A stretch of 7,176 bases of DNA from Methanocalculus sp. MSAO_Arc2 (GTDB taxonomy: Archaea > Halobacteriota > Methanomicrobia > Methanomicrobiales > Methanocorpusculaceae), in assembly GCA_003838065.1 (NCBI GenBank), contig QZAC01000078.1, forward strand, positions 1 through 7,176. The letters are read 5' to 3'. A model generated the notes under the pieces. The model made no database searches. It was not told the DNA's origin and saw nothing but the letters and a program-made list of their open reading frames with translations. This document shows, one piece after another, positions 5,319-7,176 of the stretch; the first letter of the stretch is position 1, and every line of letters begins with the position of its first letter. A program made the position numbers and the translations under genes.

Positions 5319-6179
5319 TTATAGATCCGTATATTTATCAAATCTGTTGGATCTTCTCAGGAGTATGGCTGTCGTGACAAGTGCTATTCCTATGCCCGTG
5401 ATATATCCGAGAAAATGCGAGAGAATATTGATGAAGACGCCATTTCGGACAAAATCAGCAGGTAGAGAGAAAGAGAGGGGAATGAGGCAATAGACAAGAA
5501 GGAAAACCAGGAAGACTGAGAGGATGGTAAACAGAATATTGTTTTGTTTTCTGATGGGCGCAAGTGGAAAGAAGAGGGTAGCAAGATATGAGGATATTCC
5601 CGTTCTGAGAACAGTGTGAGCAATGCGCAGGCAGGTGGGTATAATGAGGATGAATGCTGGGATCAGGAGAAGCAGGATTATGGGGTAATTGTGATAGAGG
5701 ATTGGTGATAGGGCGACATTGAGCAGAAATATTCCATATATAAACAGCCGTGGGAATACCCGGTCAGTCCTGAAGGCAAAAACGATGAGAAGTATGCCTG
5801 CCAGTGCCGTAATTATCCCGGAGAACCCAATGGTTATCAATGGAAATGGAATGAGCAATCCGACAATAAAACTCTCGATAACCGGAAGCATCAGAACGAT
5901 AAAGGCAAAAGAGAGGACAAGTCGGGAGAGCCAGTCCTCGATCAACAGCAGGAGTGTTACTAGAGAGAGATAGACGACAAGGTTTGAAATGAGATGGGCA
6001 CTATCGAGGTGCAGAAACGGGGCAGCAAAGAGCATTGGGCTGAACGTGCCTGCAGGTGGAACATCAGGAAGCGTCTTTGAGAACGTCAGTGCAAACACCA
6101 GCATGAGAAGAGCAGGTATTCCTAAAAGGAAGAAGAATGCGAGATATGCACGTTTGGAATTGCCGGTTTGATACGTCAT
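5319..6179 (-). CDS. rhomboid-family intramembrane serine protease with long TM4-TM6 interval
   Basis: This is a polytopic membrane protein (286 residues) with the active-site signatures of rhomboid proteases, which cut transmembrane substrates within the membrane. Visible signatures: FLHLDSAHLISN (55-66) supplies the H-x3-N pair that stabilises the oxyanion (H62, N66); GFSG (118-121) carries the nucleophile S120; and HFLGYITG (255-262) matches H-x2-G-x3-G with catalytic H255. The serine-to-histidine distance is 135 residues, against 53 in E. coli GlpG. The extra length (about 145-235) holds additional hydrophobic segments and a basic loop (184-212). I recall that some haloarchaeal rhomboids are also enlarged here, so this may be an archaeal subtype. 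The ATG at 6179 is chosen because the first helix begins about ten residues later; no strong ribosome site is seen. The family call rests on motifs, not on overall similarity. Natural substrates are unknown. Confidence 0.82.
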   Translation of the reverse strand: MTYQTGNSKRAYLAFFFLLGIPALLMLVFALTFSKTLPDVPPAGTFSPMLFAAPFLHLDSAHLISNLVVYLSLVTLLLLIEDWLSRLVLSFAFIVLMLPVIESFIVGLLIPFPLITIGFSGIITALAGILLIVFAFRTDRVFPRLFIYGIFLLNVALSPILYHNYPIILLLLIPAFILIIPTCLRIAHTVLRTGISSYLATLFFPLAPIRKQNNILFTILSVFLVFLLVYCLIPLSFSLPADFVRNGVFINILSHFLGYITGIGIALVTTAILLRRSNRFDKYTDL

Positions 6180-6192
6180 AATCCGTTTGTAT

Positions 6193-6281
6193 CAGTACTG
6201 AAAAGGATCTCTATTATAGTATTGTATACTGGTGCCGGTTGCATCCTGCATACTATTTCGTGTTTGCAGGCGAAAGTACTG
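6193..6281. repeat. AGTACT-like palindromic motifs in the divergent promoter region
   Basis: The 152-base gap between the divergent rhomboid and radical SAM genes holds CAGTACTG (6193-6200, perfect palindrome), AGTATTGTATACT (6218-6230, five-base arms with a three-base spacer) and AGTACTG (6275-6281). The first lies between the rhomboid TATA box and its start, the second touches that box. They could be operator sites for a regulator shared by both genes. Confidence 0.35.
6212..6220 (-). promoter_or_regulatory. TATA box of the rhomboid gene
   Basis: The minus strand reads ACTATAATA, a TATA-like box centred about 37 bases before the ATG at 6179, giving a predicted leader of about a dozen bases. 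Confidence 0.45.
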
Positions 6282-6296
6282 TGGAAGAGAGAAACG

Positions 6297-6306
6297 TTGA
6301 ATATCC
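6297..6306 (+). promoter_or_regulatory. possible TATA box of the radical SAM gene
   Basis: TTGAATATCC is centred about 30 bases before the ATG at 6332, so transcription would begin only a few bases before the start codon. No good ribosome site separates them. An alternative element, CATACTATTT (6248-6257), would give a leader of about 55 bases. Confidence 0.3.
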
Positions 6307-6331
6307 TCTTAGATCATGAGAAACCTATAGT

Positions 6332-7176
6332 ATGGTGCATAAACACAATTATCTTCATGAACTGGAGTCCTGCACTCTGTGTGAGTGGCGGTGCGGAGTC
6401 AACAGACTGGGTGGTGAGCGAGGAGTCTGCGGGATAGGATACCCAGAGGTCGCCACAGCCATGCTCCACCCGGCTCCGCCACAAAGCTATACGATATTTC
6501 TGGCCGGCTGCAATTTCAGATGTTTGAACTGTCAGAACTGGCAGATTGCCCACTATCCACAATCTGGTGCAGATATCCGGGGATATGTCGATCCTACACA
6601 CCTTGCAGAAGAATCGCTGCGGGCCCTTACGTCGCTTAGGGCACGGGTAATGGGTGCTGATCGCATTTTTTTCAGTGGAGGATCACCAGATCCTTCTCTC
6701 CCATATATAGAGGAGGTGGTAAACGAAGGAAGAAAGCGCCATCCCATGAAGGTTAATTATGATACCAATGGTTTCATGACAGAAGAATCACTTGCGAGGG
6801 TACTTGATATTGCTACATCGATCACTTTTGACATCAAGGCATACCATGATGACGTCCACAGGGCACTGACCGGTGCCCCGGCAGGGCCGGTGCTTCGAAA
6901 TGCTGCGCATATAGCAAATAATGCACCGGAAAAGCTCTGGGAATTCCGTTTTCTTCTCATTCCCGGAATTACAAGCGGAGAGGTGACACCCATCGCACGG
7001 TTCATTGCAGGAATTGATACATCTCTCCCTCTGAATATTCTTGCATTCCGGCCAAATTTTCTCCTTGAGCATCATCCTCCTGCCATACAGTACCTGATGG
7101 AAAGAGCAGTCCATGAGGCAAGAGATGCGGGTCTAAAACGTGTATTGGTGCATGGTACAATGCTGGAACCTGGTGA
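6332..7176 (+). CDS. PflX-like radical SAM protein (COG1313 type), partial at C-terminus
   Basis: This is a cytoplasmic iron-sulfur enzyme of the radical SAM superfamily; 281 complete codons are visible before the right edge. The radical SAM cluster motif C-x3-C-x2-C is CNFRCLNC (C60, C64, C67), followed by QNW. FFSGGSPD (113-120) occupies the place of the SAM-contacting GGEP motif. The N-terminus has an extra cysteine set, C14-x2-C17-x3-C21-x11-C33 in SCTLCEWRCGVNR...GVC, typical of PflX-like proteins and able to hold zinc or another cluster. NYDTNGFM (142-149) and FDIKAY (166-171) are typical strands of the barrel. PflX proteins are annotated by similarity as pyruvate formate-lyase activating enzymes, but their substrate is unproven, and that role is doubtful in an archaeon. 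The start at 6332 is favoured because an in-frame stop (6317-6319) lies just upstream. I recall close relatives in methanogens. The missing end is probably a few dozen residues. Confidence 0.9.
   Translation, partial: MVHKHNYLHELESCTLCEWRCGVNRLGGERGVCGIGYPEVATAMLHPAPPQSYTIFLAGCNFRCLNCQNWQIAHYPQSGADIRGYVDPTHLAEESLRALTSLRARVMGADRIFFSGGSPDPSLPYIEEVVNEGRKRHPMKVNYDTNGFMTEESLARVLDIATSITFDIKAYHDDVHRALTGAPAGPVLRNAAHIANNAPEKLWEFRFLLIPGITSGEVTPIARFIAGIDTSLPLNILAFRPNFLLEHHPPAIQYLMERAVHEARDAGLKRVLVHGTMLEPG

Noticed and set aside
5195..5493. Plus-strand open frames across the C9 run and rhomboid 3' end
   Set aside because: No ribosome site or family pattern; mostly antisense to the rhomboid gene.

Overview
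The window most likely comes from a methanogenic archaeon of the order Methanomicrobiales. Three things point there: a small secreted protein with a PGF-CTERM (archaeosortase) tail and a domain resembling the repeated domain of Methanomicrobiales S-layer-type glycoproteins; archaeal TATA boxes about 25-30 bases upstream of several start codons, with T-run terminators; and a PflX-like radical SAM protein of a type I recall from methanogens. The genus cannot be fixed by reading alone.

Layout. Positions 1-1643 (minus strand, cut by the left edge) encode a membrane receptor with a Cache sensor, a HAMP domain and a SpoIIE/RsbU-type PP2C phosphatase. It diverges from a short-form malic enzyme at 1725-2936 (plus). 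An AT-rich promoter region then leads to a 63-residue protein at 3083-3274 built from two copies of a helix-strand unit. A ten-helix EamA/DMT transporter follows at 3492-4379 (plus). It converges on the PGF-CTERM protein at 4477-5025 (minus), which carries eleven Pro-Thr pairs. About 290 non-coding bases with a C9 run and ATGGCAT motifs separate that gene from a rhomboid-type intramembrane protease at 5319-6179 (minus). The protease diverges from a PflX-like radical SAM protein at 6332-7176 (plus, cut by the right edge).

How the genes fit together. No obvious multi-gene operon is visible: genes are singly spaced, in alternating directions, and most have their own promoter-like signals. The window looks like ordinary chromosome with individually regulated genes (signalling, central carbon, transport, cell surface, membrane proteolysis, radical chemistry). 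I see no mobile element, CRISPR array, tRNA or rRNA. I also see no clear new multi-gene system. The best leads are the 63-residue duplicated protein, the rhomboid with an extra-long stretch between its catalytic residues, its position beside a C-terminally anchored surface protein, and the bacterial-style PP2C receptor in an archaeon. The two edge-truncated genes were read directly from the sequence.
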